Positions 38,143 to 46,680 are shown, counted from the stretch's first letter. The stretch is 49,796 bases of DNA from Patescibacteria group bacterium (GCA_022564195.1 JADFLW010000009.1:1-49796), one strand, 5' to 3'. Translations and numbers: made by a program. Notes: generated by a model not told the origin, from the letters alone.

Positions 38143-39237
38143 ATGTTTACTCGACGAGTACTTTCAATCGTCATTCAAGTCGTTTTAGGCGTAACGATAG
38201 TTGTTGTTGCTGCTGTTTTACTCTTGGATCACTTCGGGATTGCCGAAACGGTGAAACCTTATGTCGTCATGTCCGGCTCCATGGAGCCGGCGGTGAAGCT
38301 TGGGAGTGTGGCTGTCGTCAAGCCTCAGCCTTCTTACTGGCCCAACGACATTATTACCTTCGCTCCCAATGGAGATCGTGAGAATCCGGTTACGCACCGG
38401 ATTGTCTTTCGCCAGTATATAAATGGTATAGGAGAGGCGCCGGTTTATTTGACTGCCGGAGATGTGAATGAAAACTTTGACCGCTGGCAAGTGCGAAACG
38501 AGCACATTGTTGGAAAGGTCCTCTTCTCCATCCCCTACATCGGTTACCTGGTTAATTTTGCCAAGCAGCCGTTTGGGTTTATCCTTCTGGTCATCGTGCC
38601 GGCTACTATTGTTATCTATGAAGAACTCAAGTTTGTTCGGCGAGAAGTTGGCAGGCTGATTTTAAAGCTTAAGAAGAGGGTTAGACTGTATTCGAGCGGG
38701 AGAGACAAGACGCCCCTTAAGACCATTTCCATCAATCTTCTCCCAAAACAAGAAGGGGCTCTATCCAAAAGAGCAGCATTTGTTCCTCTCCTTGGCGCGG
38801 TACTTGTGTTTGTTGCGGTTTCCGGTTCCTACTTTTTTGATCTGGAAACCAACCTCAGCAATATCTTGGGGGTTGATACGAGCTTCGGAGAAGAAACTGC
38901 GACCATCTATGATAACAGTCCATTTACTTGTCCTGGTGGTGCGAGTACCACCGATGATCCGTTCGGCTTTGTGGTTTTCGATATTGAAAACAGCACGCTC
39001 GTCGTAGATGTGAGTCTTGATGGTGCAACGGCTGATAGCACTTATGACATCTGGGTGAATCAGGATCCCGGTGCCTGCCCGCTTGCATCTCCGACAGCGC
39101 CTGATGCTTTGACCACTGATGGGGATGGTGACGGGGTTGCCCATGTGGAAACTCCCCTGGTGGGAACTGCTACCAAGTTTTGGGTCAGCGCTGTGGGTGG
39201 TGGACAAGTCCTGCGAAGTGTGGCGGTGAGTTTTTAG
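38143..39237 (+). CDS. sipW: SipW-type signal peptidase I with a C-terminal domain shared with a TasA-like neighbour
   Basis: 364 residues. After a membrane helix (IVIQVVLGVTIVVVAAVLLL) come the ER/SipW-type catalytic motifs: VMSGSMEPAV (Ser46), NPVTHRIV (His85, where the bacterial P-type has Lys) and TAGDVNENFD (Asp107). Two helices follow (FGFILLVIVPATIVIYE and AAFVPLLGAVLVFVAVSGSY). From about residue 256 an exported domain begins (YDNSPFTCPGGAS, YDIWVNQDPGACP, AVGGGQVLRSVAVSF), homologous to the end of the protein at 36010. It should cleave the TasA-like precursors encoded just upstream. I know of no usual SipW with such a domain. Confidence 0.88.
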   Translation: MFTRRVLSIVIQVVLGVTIVVVAAVLLLDHFGIAETVKPYVVMSGSMEPAVKLGSVAVVKPQPSYWPNDIITFAPNGDRENPVTHRIVFRQYINGIGEAPVYLTAGDVNENFDRWQVRNEHIVGKVLFSIPYIGYLVNFAKQPFGFILLVIVPATIVIYEELKFVRREVGRLILKLKKRVRLYSSGRDKTPLKTISINLLPKQEGALSKRAAFVPLLGAVLVFVAVSGSYFFDLETNLSNILGVDTSFGEETATIYDNSPFTCPGGASTTDDPFGFVVFDIENSTLVVDVSLDGATADSTYDIWVNQDPGACPLASPTAPDALTTDGDGDGVAHVETPLVGTATKFWVSAVGGGQVLRSVAVSF

Positions 39238-39241
39238 TGAT

Positions 39242-40348
39242 ATGAAGAAAAAGGTACTGCGCATACTATTATTACTGCTTGTTATCGGAGCTCTTGGCCT
39301 GCGACTCCGAAGCCAAGGGGAAGTCTTGGGCCGGCGGGTCGAAGCGGTTGGTCACTTGACGATTACCTACCCTGGTGGACCGCCTGGACCGGTCTTTGAT
39401 GTTTCCGGAATGCTTCCTGGGGATTGTGAGACACGGACCGTTGATGTTGAAAACAGTGGAGTGGCGGATGCGGATGTGTCGGTGCGGAGCGACGCGGAAG
39501 TTGAATCGGATAGCTTGTCCACCAAGCTCTCAATGGTCATAAGGGAAGGAATCGCGGATCTTTACGGTGGCACGAGCCCAACCGGTCCCAAGAAACTTAG
39601 TGACTTTTTTGCCGATAGCGATGCTGTGGATGGCGTTCCTCTATCGACTGTTGCTGGAAGTGGGGGGATGACCAGCTATGTCTTTGAGATGTGCTTCGAT
39701 GAGGAGGCTGGTAATGAACTTCAGGGAGAATCGGTGATGTTTGACCTGGTGTTTGGCGAAATCATCCCGCCCGTTGAGCTTCCTGATGTCTGCGAAGCTC
39801 TGGAAGGAACTGTCACTGAGAAGATCGAAGGGACGCCTGGCGATGACGACATCAAGGGGACTTCGGCCAGTGAGCTGATTCTCGGATTCGGTGGAAACGA
39901 TAAAATTAAGGGTGGAGGAGGAGATGACTGCATCATCGGCGGCGAGGGTGATGACAACATCAAGGGAGGTTCGGGGAATGACATCATCTCCGGTGATGCT
40001 GGCGAAGACAACATAAAAGGTGGAAGTGGTGATGACGTGATCCATGGAGGAGACGATAACGACGAAATCAATGCCGGTTCGGGAAATGACATCGTCACTG
40101 GCGGTCTTGGTGATGATAGATTGCGGGGAGGGGCTGGGATCGACGTCATTAGTGGAGGTGGAGGCAATGACAGAATTTGGGGCGGTTCAGGAGAAGACAC
40201 GTTACTCGGAAATGCAGATGACGACAGAATTCGGGGAGGCAGCGGGAGTGACTTCCTTGATGGAGGGCCTGGTACAGACAACTTGAATGGGAACTCGGGT
40301 ATAGATACGTGTGTTGCTGGCGAAGCGCTCACTTCATGTGAACTCTAG
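39242..40348 (+). CDS. Secreted protein with RTX-type calcium-binding repeats
   Basis: 368 residues. An N-terminal signal segment (KKVLRILLLLLVIGALGLRL) is followed by a beta domain reminiscent of TasA-like proteins (VFDVSGMLPGDCETRTVDVENSG). From about residue 195 to 355 there are about 15 tandem GGxGxDxhx nonapeptides (GGGGDDCIIGGEGDDNIKGG, SGNDIISGDAGEDNIKG and others), which form a calcium-loaded beta roll. No protease or lipase domain is present. It starts 4 bases after the SipW stop, so it belongs to the same matrix operon and may be a calcium-dependent cross-linker or adhesin. Confidence 0.9.
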   Translation: MKKKVLRILLLLLVIGALGLRLRSQGEVLGRRVEAVGHLTITYPGGPPGPVFDVSGMLPGDCETRTVDVENSGVADADVSVRSDAEVESDSLSTKLSMVIREGIADLYGGTSPTGPKKLSDFFADSDAVDGVPLSTVAGSGGMTSYVFEMCFDEEAGNELQGESVMFDLVFGEIIPPVELPDVCEALEGTVTEKIEGTPGDDDIKGTSASELILGFGGNDKIKGGGGDDCIIGGEGDDNIKGGSGNDIISGDAGEDNIKGGSGDDVIHGGDDNDEINAGSGNDIVTGGLGDDRLRGGAGIDVISGGGGNDRIWGGSGEDTLLGNADDDRIRGGSGSDFLDGGPGTDNLNGNSGIDTCVAGEALTSCEL

Positions 40349-40355
40349 CCGTTGT

Positions 40356-40370
40356 ACAGGTCGGACCTGT
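40356..40370. repeat. ACAGGTCGGACCTGT palindrome, copy 2
   Basis: Identical to 35369-35383. Lies 7 bases after the RTX-protein stop. No T-tract follows. Confidence 0.7.
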
Positions 40371-40442
40371 TAACCTTCTAGTGGTACTTTACATCTTCAG
40401 GTATTCTTTGGTATAACTATCGAAACAAGATTTTATTTGCTG

Positions 40443-40486
40443 GCCGCAAACGGAGGCAGTTTCTTGCAAAAGAAGCTGCTTTTTTG
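40443..40486 (+). terminator. Intrinsic terminator, element B
   Basis: CCGCAAACGG mini-hairpin, then GCAGTTTCTT and AAGAAGCTGC arms (one U-G pair) around GCAA, then a T6 run. Its first 20 bases are identical to element A (33794-33813, minus). Upstream both also share GTATAACT and a GATT-TGC segment. It lies between the RTX gene and the PIG-L gene, 44 bases before the latter's ATG. Confidence 0.8.
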
Positions 40487-40530
40487 TATTTACCCCCCTG
40501 TCCTGTGTGTTTGAATTGTGAGGCAATCTT

Positions 40531-41241
40531 ATGCTTGCATTGAAGGGACAGAAACTTCTGATCATTGCCCCGCATCCTGATGATGAGGTCATCGGTTGTG
40601 GTGGCTTGATTGCCAAAATGAAGGACGCTGGAGGAAAGGTCTATGTCCTGTTTTTGACTGTTGGAGATACAAAAGACTTTTCCAGTAACGGCTTTTCCTC
40701 TAAACGCGAGCGGATACGGGAAATTGAAGCTGTTTCCAAATATTTAAACCTTGATGATTACTCGATTGCTTTCGGAGGAAATTCGCATCATTTGAGACTG
40801 GATCAGGAGGCGCAGCTTGAGCTTATCTCGGCTATCGAACGCGGTTCGCCACTTTCCATTGAAAAGCTTCAGCCGACAATCGTCATGTTTCCTCTTGCCA
40901 CGAACTACAATCAAGATCATAGGGCAGCGGGTCAGGCTGCTTTTGCTGCCTGTCGGCCAGCCTCGCGTCAATATAAGTACCAACCTCAGATGGTATTTTC
41001 CTATGAAGTGGCCGCTGATCAATGGAACCTCGAGAAGCTCTTTACTCCGAACTTTTTTGCAACCCTTTCAACTCGACAGCTTAAGAAAAAGATTGCGGCT
41101 CTCAAGCTTTATAAGAGCCAACTACGACAACGGGCTAATCCCCGATCTCCGAAAGCTCTCCACAGCTTGGCCACTCTGAGAGGAGCGCAAAGCGGCTCGA
41201 ACCTCGCAGAAGCCTTCTATTGCCACCGGTTTCTCGCCTAA
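40531..41241 (+). CDS. PIG-L/LmbE family N-acetylglucosaminyl deacetylase
   Basis: 236 residues. Zn-binding HPDDE at residues 15-19 in IIAPHPDDEVIGCGGLIAK, a third ligand in YNQDHRAAGQAAF. It removes acetyl from GlcNAc-type sugars on small molecules or lipid carriers in the cytoplasm. GAGG is 7 bases before the ATG. It is first of a plus-strand group with GT39, GH18 and WbqC-like genes; a second PIG-L lies at 44610. Confidence 0.9.
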   Translation: MLALKGQKLLIIAPHPDDEVIGCGGLIAKMKDAGGKVYVLFLTVGDTKDFSSNGFSSKRERIREIEAVSKYLNLDDYSIAFGGNSHHLRLDQEAQLELISAIERGSPLSIEKLQPTIVMFPLATNYNQDHRAAGQAAFAACRPASRQYKYQPQMVFSYEVAADQWNLEKLFTPNFFATLSTRQLKKKIAALKLYKSQLRQRANPRSPKALHSLATLRGAQSGSNLAEAFYCHRFLA

Positions 41242-41277
41242 TGTACTTTATCTTTCTCAAGCTTACTTCACTGTCAT

Positions 41278-42711
41278 ATGCAGTCTAGGATATCACTAAC
41301 GAGTTCAGGTCAGCGCGATACTCTCTCTCTGAGGTGGTTTCTTCTTGCTGCAATCTTTGCGATTTCATTCTTCTTGCGGGTGCAAAACCTTTCGTACAAT
41401 TCTCCCTTCATTGATGAAGCAATCTATGTGGTTCTCGGTCAAAAAGTCCTAAACGGCACCTGGCAGGCAGAAAATCCATTTGCTTGGGTAGGTGGAATGC
41501 CGCTTTTTTATCCATCGTTTTCGGCACTTTCGTATCGGGTTTCTGGGATCTTAGGACCTCGATTCCTCAACGTCCTTTTAGGCTCTGCATCGGTCCTGCT
41601 CTTTTCTATAGCGGTTTCACAACTTCGCCTCTTTGGCAAAACCAGGTTCAATCAAGCCGTTGGTCTTTTGAGTGCACTTTTTCTCGGAATCTCCTCTGTC
41701 TCAATCTGGTTGAGCAGACTGGCGATTTACGATATGTTGTCTTTTTTTCTCCTCATTCTTGGAATTGTCTTTCTTCAACGAGCAACATATGAGAAACAGG
41801 AAAATCTGTACCTCCTGGCTAGTGGCTCTTTTGGGCTATCGTTTCTTGCAAAGTACACCGCACTCATGATAATCCCCTCCTTATTGGGTCTTACACTCCT
41901 CTATATATTGAGGTTTCAAAAGAAGCAGCTCGTGTGGTTTGTTTACTACGTTTTGTTCGTTCTGGGTTTAGTGAGTGTTGTGTATGGAGGCGCTTTCGGC
42001 AAGGAAGTATTCGAGTTTTTCACCGGTAATGTTATGGAGGCCGATGTTCCGCTTGGTTTACTCTTGAATGATTTTTTCCAATATACCGGACTTTGGTATC
42101 TTCTGGCTGTGTTTGGGGCGATTCTCCTGTTTATTCAAGGGAAAGCACAAGGATTTATACTTCTTCTTTTTTCGTTTCTACCCCTAGTTTTTCATTTGCT
42201 TACCCAAAATACCGCGGTTCTGGTACAGAATACGCTCTATTCGACGATGTTCCTTTTTCCTTTGGTAGCCTCTTTTCTTATCATGGTATTTCACCATCAC
42301 CGATGGCTAGGAGGCGCGCTTGTTTTTTTCCTCTTCATGGGTCTTTTCGTCTGGTCTCGGAATCAATGGCTTGATCTTGAGAGAATTTGGGCAAATTCTG
42401 ATCAGGCCATGGCTTTTTTGCGAGAGAATGCCAGCACCAATGAGCCGATTCTTGCCGAATCCGATGACGTGGCGGTTTTGGCTTTGGATGGGAAGGTTTC
42501 CGGGGAACTGATCACCGGTCCGTTTGTTTTCTCCAATGCATTTGGAGAAGGTTTGCCTGCCTACCAGAAAGCGGTGTCTGAAGGATATTTCGGCCTCGTG
42601 GAACTGGAAAGCCAGGATTCAGCGTTGGCAACGGCGGTTGCGGACGGTCTTGAAAAGAATTACATCCTTGTTTATCAAGATCCCCCTTTCAGGATCTACA
42701 GACGGCGATGA
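41278..42711 (+). CDS. GT39/ArnT-like integral membrane glycosyltransferase
   Basis: 477 residues with about ten membrane helices. The first extracytoplasmic loop has YNSPFIDEAIYVVLGQKVLNG with the Asp-Glu pair expected for PMT/ArnT catalysis, then FAWVGGMPLFYPSFSA. The C-terminal soluble part (AFLRENASTNEPILAESDD) is outside. It probably moves a sugar from polyprenyl phosphate to a protein, lipid or polymer. The stop overlaps the GH18 start by ATGA. Confidence 0.85.
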   Translation: MQSRISLTSSGQRDTLSLRWFLLAAIFAISFFLRVQNLSYNSPFIDEAIYVVLGQKVLNGTWQAENPFAWVGGMPLFYPSFSALSYRVSGILGPRFLNVLLGSASVLLFSIAVSQLRLFGKTRFNQAVGLLSALFLGISSVSIWLSRLAIYDMLSFFLLILGIVFLQRATYEKQENLYLLASGSFGLSFLAKYTALMIIPSLLGLTLLYILRFQKKQLVWFVYYVLFVLGLVSVVYGGAFGKEVFEFFTGNVMEADVPLGLLLNDFFQYTGLWYLLAVFGAILLFIQGKAQGFILLLFSFLPLVFHLLTQNTAVLVQNTLYSTMFLFPLVASFLIMVFHHHRWLGGALVFFLFMGLFVWSRNQWLDLERIWANSDQAMAFLRENASTNEPILAESDDVAVLALDGKVSGELITGPFVFSNAFGEGLPAYQKAVSEGYFGLVELESQDSALATAVADGLEKNYILVYQDPPFRIYRRR

Positions 42712-43808
42712 AGAGCATTCTTTCATGGTTACCGTTGATTGCCCTTGCTGCCATTGTAGCGGTGGTACTGCTGCTTTCTTTTTCATCGAATGAAAAAGTT
42801 GCGTCTTTTCCTCATTACGCACAGGCAGAACCCACGGAGGCTCGAAGGCAAGTTACGGTTTCTGTTTTTGGGTGGACTGGCTTCTGGGATGAGGATAGGT
42901 CTTTAAAAAACCTGGAAACCGCTGTCCAGTTTCTTGATGGGTTTTCCCCGGGTTTTTATCACATCACTCCTGAGGGAAAGCTCGGACAACAACCGGTTGT
43001 CCATAGAGAATTGATGTTTGATCTTGCCCGATCACGTGGGCTTTCGATTACTCCGGTTATCGGAGATGATTTTGATTTTGCGCGTGTGGACCGCCTCCTG
43101 TATGACGAGACGATTCAACAAGCCTTCATAGAACAGTTGGTTGAGGAGGCTGAGGCTGAAGGTTTCGATGGGTGGGATATCAACATCGAATCGGTAACGA
43201 AGGAAGATCGTGATGCGTTTTCGACGTTTATCCGGCGCGCAGCCCAGGTTCTCCATGAACACGAACTCACGCTTACCGTTACTGTGTTTGCTCGAAACAA
43301 ACAAGAAACATTTACTTCGGCACTTGCTCATGACTATCAAGTGCTTGGTCAGGCAGCCGATCGGGTTCAGATGATGCTTTATCTTTATCATAACGACGAT
43401 ACCGTGCCTGGGGCTCAGGCACCGCTTGATTGGTATCGGGAGGTGCTTGCCTATGCTCTTGATTGGATTCCTAAAGACAAAATCGTTATCGGGATTTCCA
43501 GCCATGGGTTTGATTGGAGCGAGGAAAGCGTGGAATCGCTGACATTTCCCGAGATTCAGGAGCGGATTGCGCAAGTCAATACTCTAGTTACATACACACC
43601 GGACGGGTCCTCGGCTGTTGCCGAGTACAATCGCGGTGGCATTAGCCATGAACTCTGGTTTGAAGATACGAAGACGATCATGAAAAAAGTTTCGGTCGCC
43701 ATTGAGGAGTTTGGCTTGGGGAAGTTCATCATTTGGCGAGTCGGCGCAGAGGACCCTGGTCTTTGGGAGAAGATTAAGAGTGTTCGTGAAGATCAGGAGG
43801 TTTTGTGA
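42708..43808 (+). CDS. GH18 family glycosidase (SleL/YaaH-like), membrane-anchored
   Basis: 366 residues. One N-terminal helix (WLPLIALAAIVAVVLLLSF) is followed by a TIM barrel. The GH18 signature DxxDxDxE appears as DGWDINIE (Asp154, Asp157, Asn159, Glu161): the acid Glu is kept and the middle Asp is Asn. Other family strands are VQMMLYLYHND, KIVIGISSHGFDW and ELWFEDTKTIMKK. It should cut beta-1,4 GlcNAc-type linkages in peptidoglycan or exopolysaccharide outside the cell. Overlaps neighbours by ATGA and GTGA. Confidence 0.85.
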   Translation: MKSILSWLPLIALAAIVAVVLLLSFSSNEKVASFPHYAQAEPTEARRQVTVSVFGWTGFWDEDRSLKNLETAVQFLDGFSPGFYHITPEGKLGQQPVVHRELMFDLARSRGLSITPVIGDDFDFARVDRLLYDETIQQAFIEQLVEEAEAEGFDGWDINIESVTKEDRDAFSTFIRRAAQVLHEHELTLTVTVFARNKQETFTSALAHDYQVLGQAADRVQMMLYLYHNDDTVPGAQAPLDWYREVLAYALDWIPKDKIVIGISSHGFDWSEESVESLTFPEIQERIAQVNTLVTYTPDGSSAVAEYNRGGISHELWFEDTKTIMKKVSVAIEEFGLGKFIIWRVGAEDPGLWEKIKSVREDQEVL

Positions 43809-44620
43809 GGTATACCGGTATCCAACCGCAATACTTTCCTAGATTACACTACTTTGCCCGGATCTTGAATTCCGATGCATTTGTGGTTCGAGATGATGTC
43901 CAGTTTGTGCGCAAACATTCGTACCCAGGAGACCGCATAGATAAGTCATACCAAGGACACACGCCCATTAAACAGCCTTCCGGTCGATTCCTCTTGACCG
44001 TTAATACCAAGCACGAAGGGCGGAAATCGATTGCTCAAACCCGGGTTTCCTATACTCATGATTGGGCGGGTGATCACCGGAAAACCATACGGAACAGCTA
44101 TTCCAGAGCGCCCTATTTTTCAGAAATTTATCCTGAGCTCGATCAGTTACTATCCATGCAGTTTGACACGCTCTCGCGCCTTAACACTGCAAGCATCTTG
44201 TGGGGATTGCTTCGAATATTAGGAGAGCCACCATTCTCAGATGATGGTGTTACTTTTACGCACGTACATGCGGTGCTTTCTCAGAGGCATCGATTCCGGC
44301 TGAAGAACATCCGGATGGCTTCGGAAACTCCTGCATTATCTGAGGCTGAGGGGTTGGATGCCAACCAGAAAATCATCGCCCTCTGCAAAGATATTGGGGC
44401 TGATGAGGAGTATTGCGGAGGAACAGCACTTGAGGCCTATATCGACCAAGAGTATTATCGGAAAAATGGGGTTCGTCTGACGGTACAGGACTGGATGTGT
44501 CGAGAGTATCCACAACTTTTTATGGAGAAAACCGGATTTGTTCCTAATCTTTCGATTATTGATCTGTTGATGAACGTTTCCGTAAGTGAAGCCTCTGATA
44601 TCCTCTTCTCTACAGAGTGA
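43805..44620 (+). CDS. WbqC-like family protein
   Basis: 271 residues from GTG at 43805, overlapping the GH18 stop (GTGA). The N-terminus (YTGIQPQYFPRLHYFARILN, then SDAFVVRDDVQFVRKHSYPGD) matches the WbqC family found in O-antigen and exopolysaccharide clusters, whose biochemistry is not settled. Near residue 175 the peptide TPALSEAEGL interrupts the family sequence and is encoded by a short genomic repeat type (44326-44350). The stop overlaps the convergent PIG-L gene by 11 bases. Confidence 0.82.
   Translation: MRYTGIQPQYFPRLHYFARILNSDAFVVRDDVQFVRKHSYPGDRIDKSYQGHTPIKQPSGRFLLTVNTKHEGRKSIAQTRVSYTHDWAGDHRKTIRNSYSRAPYFSEIYPELDQLLSMQFDTLSRLNTASILWGLLRILGEPPFSDDGVTFTHVHAVLSQRHRFRLKNIRMASETPALSEAEGLDANQKIIALCKDIGADEEYCGGTALEAYIDQEYYRKNGVRLTVQDWMCREYPQLFMEKTGFVPNLSIIDLLMNVSVSEASDILFSTE
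44326..44350. repeat. Small repeat element translated inside the WbqC-like gene
   Basis: ACTCCTGCATTATCTGAGGC and the bases after it encode TPALSEAEG. From memory, near-identical peptides (PALSEVEG/PALSEAEG) turn up inside unrelated proteins of CPR and Chloroflexi assemblies, which marks a dispersed element. Only one copy is in this window. Confidence 0.45.
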
Positions 44621-45374
44621 TTGCTTTCTCTTGCAGGATGTCGACTAAGATATTGTGGCGGGGGTAATGCTCAAGAAGCTGCTGGGTAAAGCCTTCAGCG
44701 TACTCGAAGTGGACTTGTTGACCGCGGATCATGGCAATGCGCCTGATTTCTTCTTTGTATTGTATGGGTTTCTTACTCTTAAGCGACATGAACGTCTGCT
44801 GGCTTTTATGGGCTGCAATGGCACGAAGTTTTTGCTTTATGACATCAGTGATATCAATGACGGTATTGACCTTGACGATTTGACCTTCCGGGCTGAGCAA
44901 GCCCTGCGGATCGGTGTGATAGACAAATGGGGCTTTGGCAAGAGCAGCAGCCTTTGTATCTGCAGGAAAGTTGGGGTGCGTTGATTCTGGAACCGCCCAT
45001 AGGACGAGTTTTCCTGTATGAGTGTGGTCAGTCATATAATCGACAGTTGGGTGGGTGAAAATGATCTGGGGGCGGTACTCGCGAATGAGCTTGACAAGCT
45101 TCTTTGCGGTCTTCAGGTCGTAGCATACACATCCGTCACGGATATTAAGACACGTATACTTGGCTCCAATTTTCTTGGCGGCTCGCTTGGCCTCATTTGC
45201 TCTTATGGTGACAATTTCCTCGGCTGGAAGCTCTATGGTCCCGCACTCGCCGGCTGTGAGCACTGCGATCAGCGTTTCGTAGCCTTTCTTTTTTAGAAGC
45301 AATAACGTGCCGCCGCAAAACTCTTCCATGTCATCAGGGTGGGCTCCGATGGCCAGTGCTCTTTTGCTGCTCAT
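44610..45374 (-). CDS. PIG-L/LmbE family deacetylase
   Basis: 254 residues from ATG at 45374, preceded by GGAGG. An earlier in-frame ATG (45446) would overlap the upstream gene and adds a basic, unrelated stretch. Zn ligands are in GAHPDDMEEFCGG (residues 12-15) and in TVDYMTDHTHTGKLVLW. The family removes acetyl from GlcNAc derivatives. It lies 23 bases after a PgaC-like synthase, so it may deacetylate precursors or products of that enzyme. Confidence 0.9.
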   Translation of the reverse strand: MSSKRALAIGAHPDDMEEFCGGTLLLLKKKGYETLIAVLTAGECGTIELPAEEIVTIRANEAKRAAKKIGAKYTCLNIRDGCVCYDLKTAKKLVKLIREYRPQIIFTHPTVDYMTDHTHTGKLVLWAVPESTHPNFPADTKAAALAKAPFVYHTDPQGLLSPEGQIVKVNTVIDITDVIKQKLRAIAAHKSQQTFMSLKSKKPIQYKEEIRRIAMIRGQQVHFEYAEGFTQQLLEHYPRHNILVDILQEKAITL

Positions 45375-45397
45375 CCTGTTTCCTCCATCTGCTTTCC

Positions 45398-46678
45398 TTA
45401 AACGCTTGTTCCTAGCTGTTGGCTGCTTCTGGTGGGAGAATCCCATCGTCCCGAGGAGCTTTTGAACAATCCGGGAATAAGCGATGTCAAGAGTATCAGA
45501 GCCGTCACGTAATGCATGAAATAGAAAAATAGACCATAGAAGAGAAATTGGGGCTTTCTCTCAATCACTCCGATGGCTACGGTCAGAAGGTAATCAAGCC
45601 CGTAAATGATGGCGAAAATATAGCCGAAACTTATGTTCGTGTAAAGCCCGAGACGTTGGTAGAGGACTGCATAGTTTCCTAACAACGGGATTGTCTGTCC
45701 TAAACTCAAAGAAAGAAGAAACAGCAGTAGAAACGGCATGAGGATAATAAACACGGAGTAGATCAGCACCTCGATTTCAAACGCCCCCAGCGATAATGAA
45801 AAAAACGATGGCCATACCCCGAACCTCTTGACTGTCTGAAAAAAGCCGATGTTCCAGCGACGAACCTGACTCCAGTAATCTCTGAGATTATCTGGGTATT
45901 GGTCCCAGCCAATAATGGAAGGGTGGTAGCCGATGATACCCAGCTTCTTCTTTTGAAACTGAAATGCAAGGCTGAAATCTTCGATAAGCAATCCCGGCGT
46001 GTCGATGGAAAGTTTTTCCAGCACATCCACCCGATACATGGTGGCGAATCCAGGGATGACGTAGCTAGTGTTCGCGTGCTTCCATGTTTGTCCGTACAAA
46101 TAGAAGTACTGGATCATGCGAACGAGACGCTCTCTGTAGGCTAAAAAGAAATACTCGAGGCTCGGAATGATGTGCTGTGGCCATCGGATACGAGGACTCC
46201 CAAAGACTACGCCTATGGATTTGTCTTTGTTGAACATATTCAAGGATCTGGAGATAAACTTTTCATCGATCTGGGTATCCGCATCAACGATGAGAATGAG
46301 TTTGTATTGTCTATACAGTTTGTAGCGCTTTATCGCGTAGGTGAGCGCCTTGGCTTTTCCCCTCCCTGGGGTGAGGTTGGATGCGTGGCGGCCTTCCATT
46401 CTTGCTCGGGTGTAGGTCTTATCGGTTGAGCCGTCGGAGATAACGTAGATCTGATCTTTGTCCAGGGATTGCTTTAAGGCCTTTACGCATTTGCGTATGA
46501 CCAGTTCCTCGTTATGGGCAGGAACAATGGCCGCAACATCTTGAGGTTTATAACGTTTCCTCCCACGTCTCTTCTTGTCGGGTTGATGTCCCTCGGTCAA
46601 CCGACGGATAATCCCCACCACCAACCAGAATGTTGCGGTGATTCCCAGTGGAAATCCGAAGATGCTTATAGGTTTCAT
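45398..46678 (-). CDS. Processive-type GT2 glycosyltransferase (PgaC/BcsA-like)
   Basis: 426 residues. One N-terminal helix precedes a GT-A domain: AAIVPAHNEELVIRKC, YVISDGSTDKTY, LILIVDADTQID (metal site), LLIEDFSLAFQ (catalytic Asp motif, EDF) and SQVRRWNIGFF (QxxRW-type motif). Four C-terminal helices follow. This is the arrangement of synthases that polymerise and extrude beta-linked polysaccharides such as poly-GlcNAc, hyaluronan or cellulose. It begins 2 bases after the sortase stop. No PgaD-like partner is visible. Confidence 0.88.
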   Translation of the reverse strand: MKPISIFGFPLGITATFWLVVGIIRRLTEGHQPDKKRRGRKRYKPQDVAAIVPAHNEELVIRKCVKALKQSLDKDQIYVISDGSTDKTYTRARMEGRHASNLTPGRGKAKALTYAIKRYKLYRQYKLILIVDADTQIDEKFISRSLNMFNKDKSIGVVFGSPRIRWPQHIIPSLEYFFLAYRERLVRMIQYFYLYGQTWKHANTSYVIPGFATMYRVDVLEKLSIDTPGLLIEDFSLAFQFQKKKLGIIGYHPSIIGWDQYPDNLRDYWSQVRRWNIGFFQTVKRFGVWPSFFSLSLGAFEIEVLIYSVFIILMPFLLLFLLSLSLGQTIPLLGNYAVLYQRLGLYTNISFGYIFAIIYGLDYLLTVAIGVIERKPQFLFYGLFFYFMHYVTALILLTSLIPGLFKSSSGRWDSPTRSSQQLGTSV

Positions 46679-46680
46679 AC

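Noticed and set aside
39842-40300. Tandem DNA repeat of non-coding type
   Set aside because: The periodic GG-GAT pattern is explained by RTX nonapeptides in the plus-strand frame.
39721-40332. 203-codon minus-strand Pro/Ser-rich frame
   Set aside because: Exact mirror of the RTX repeats; repeats generate long antisense frames.
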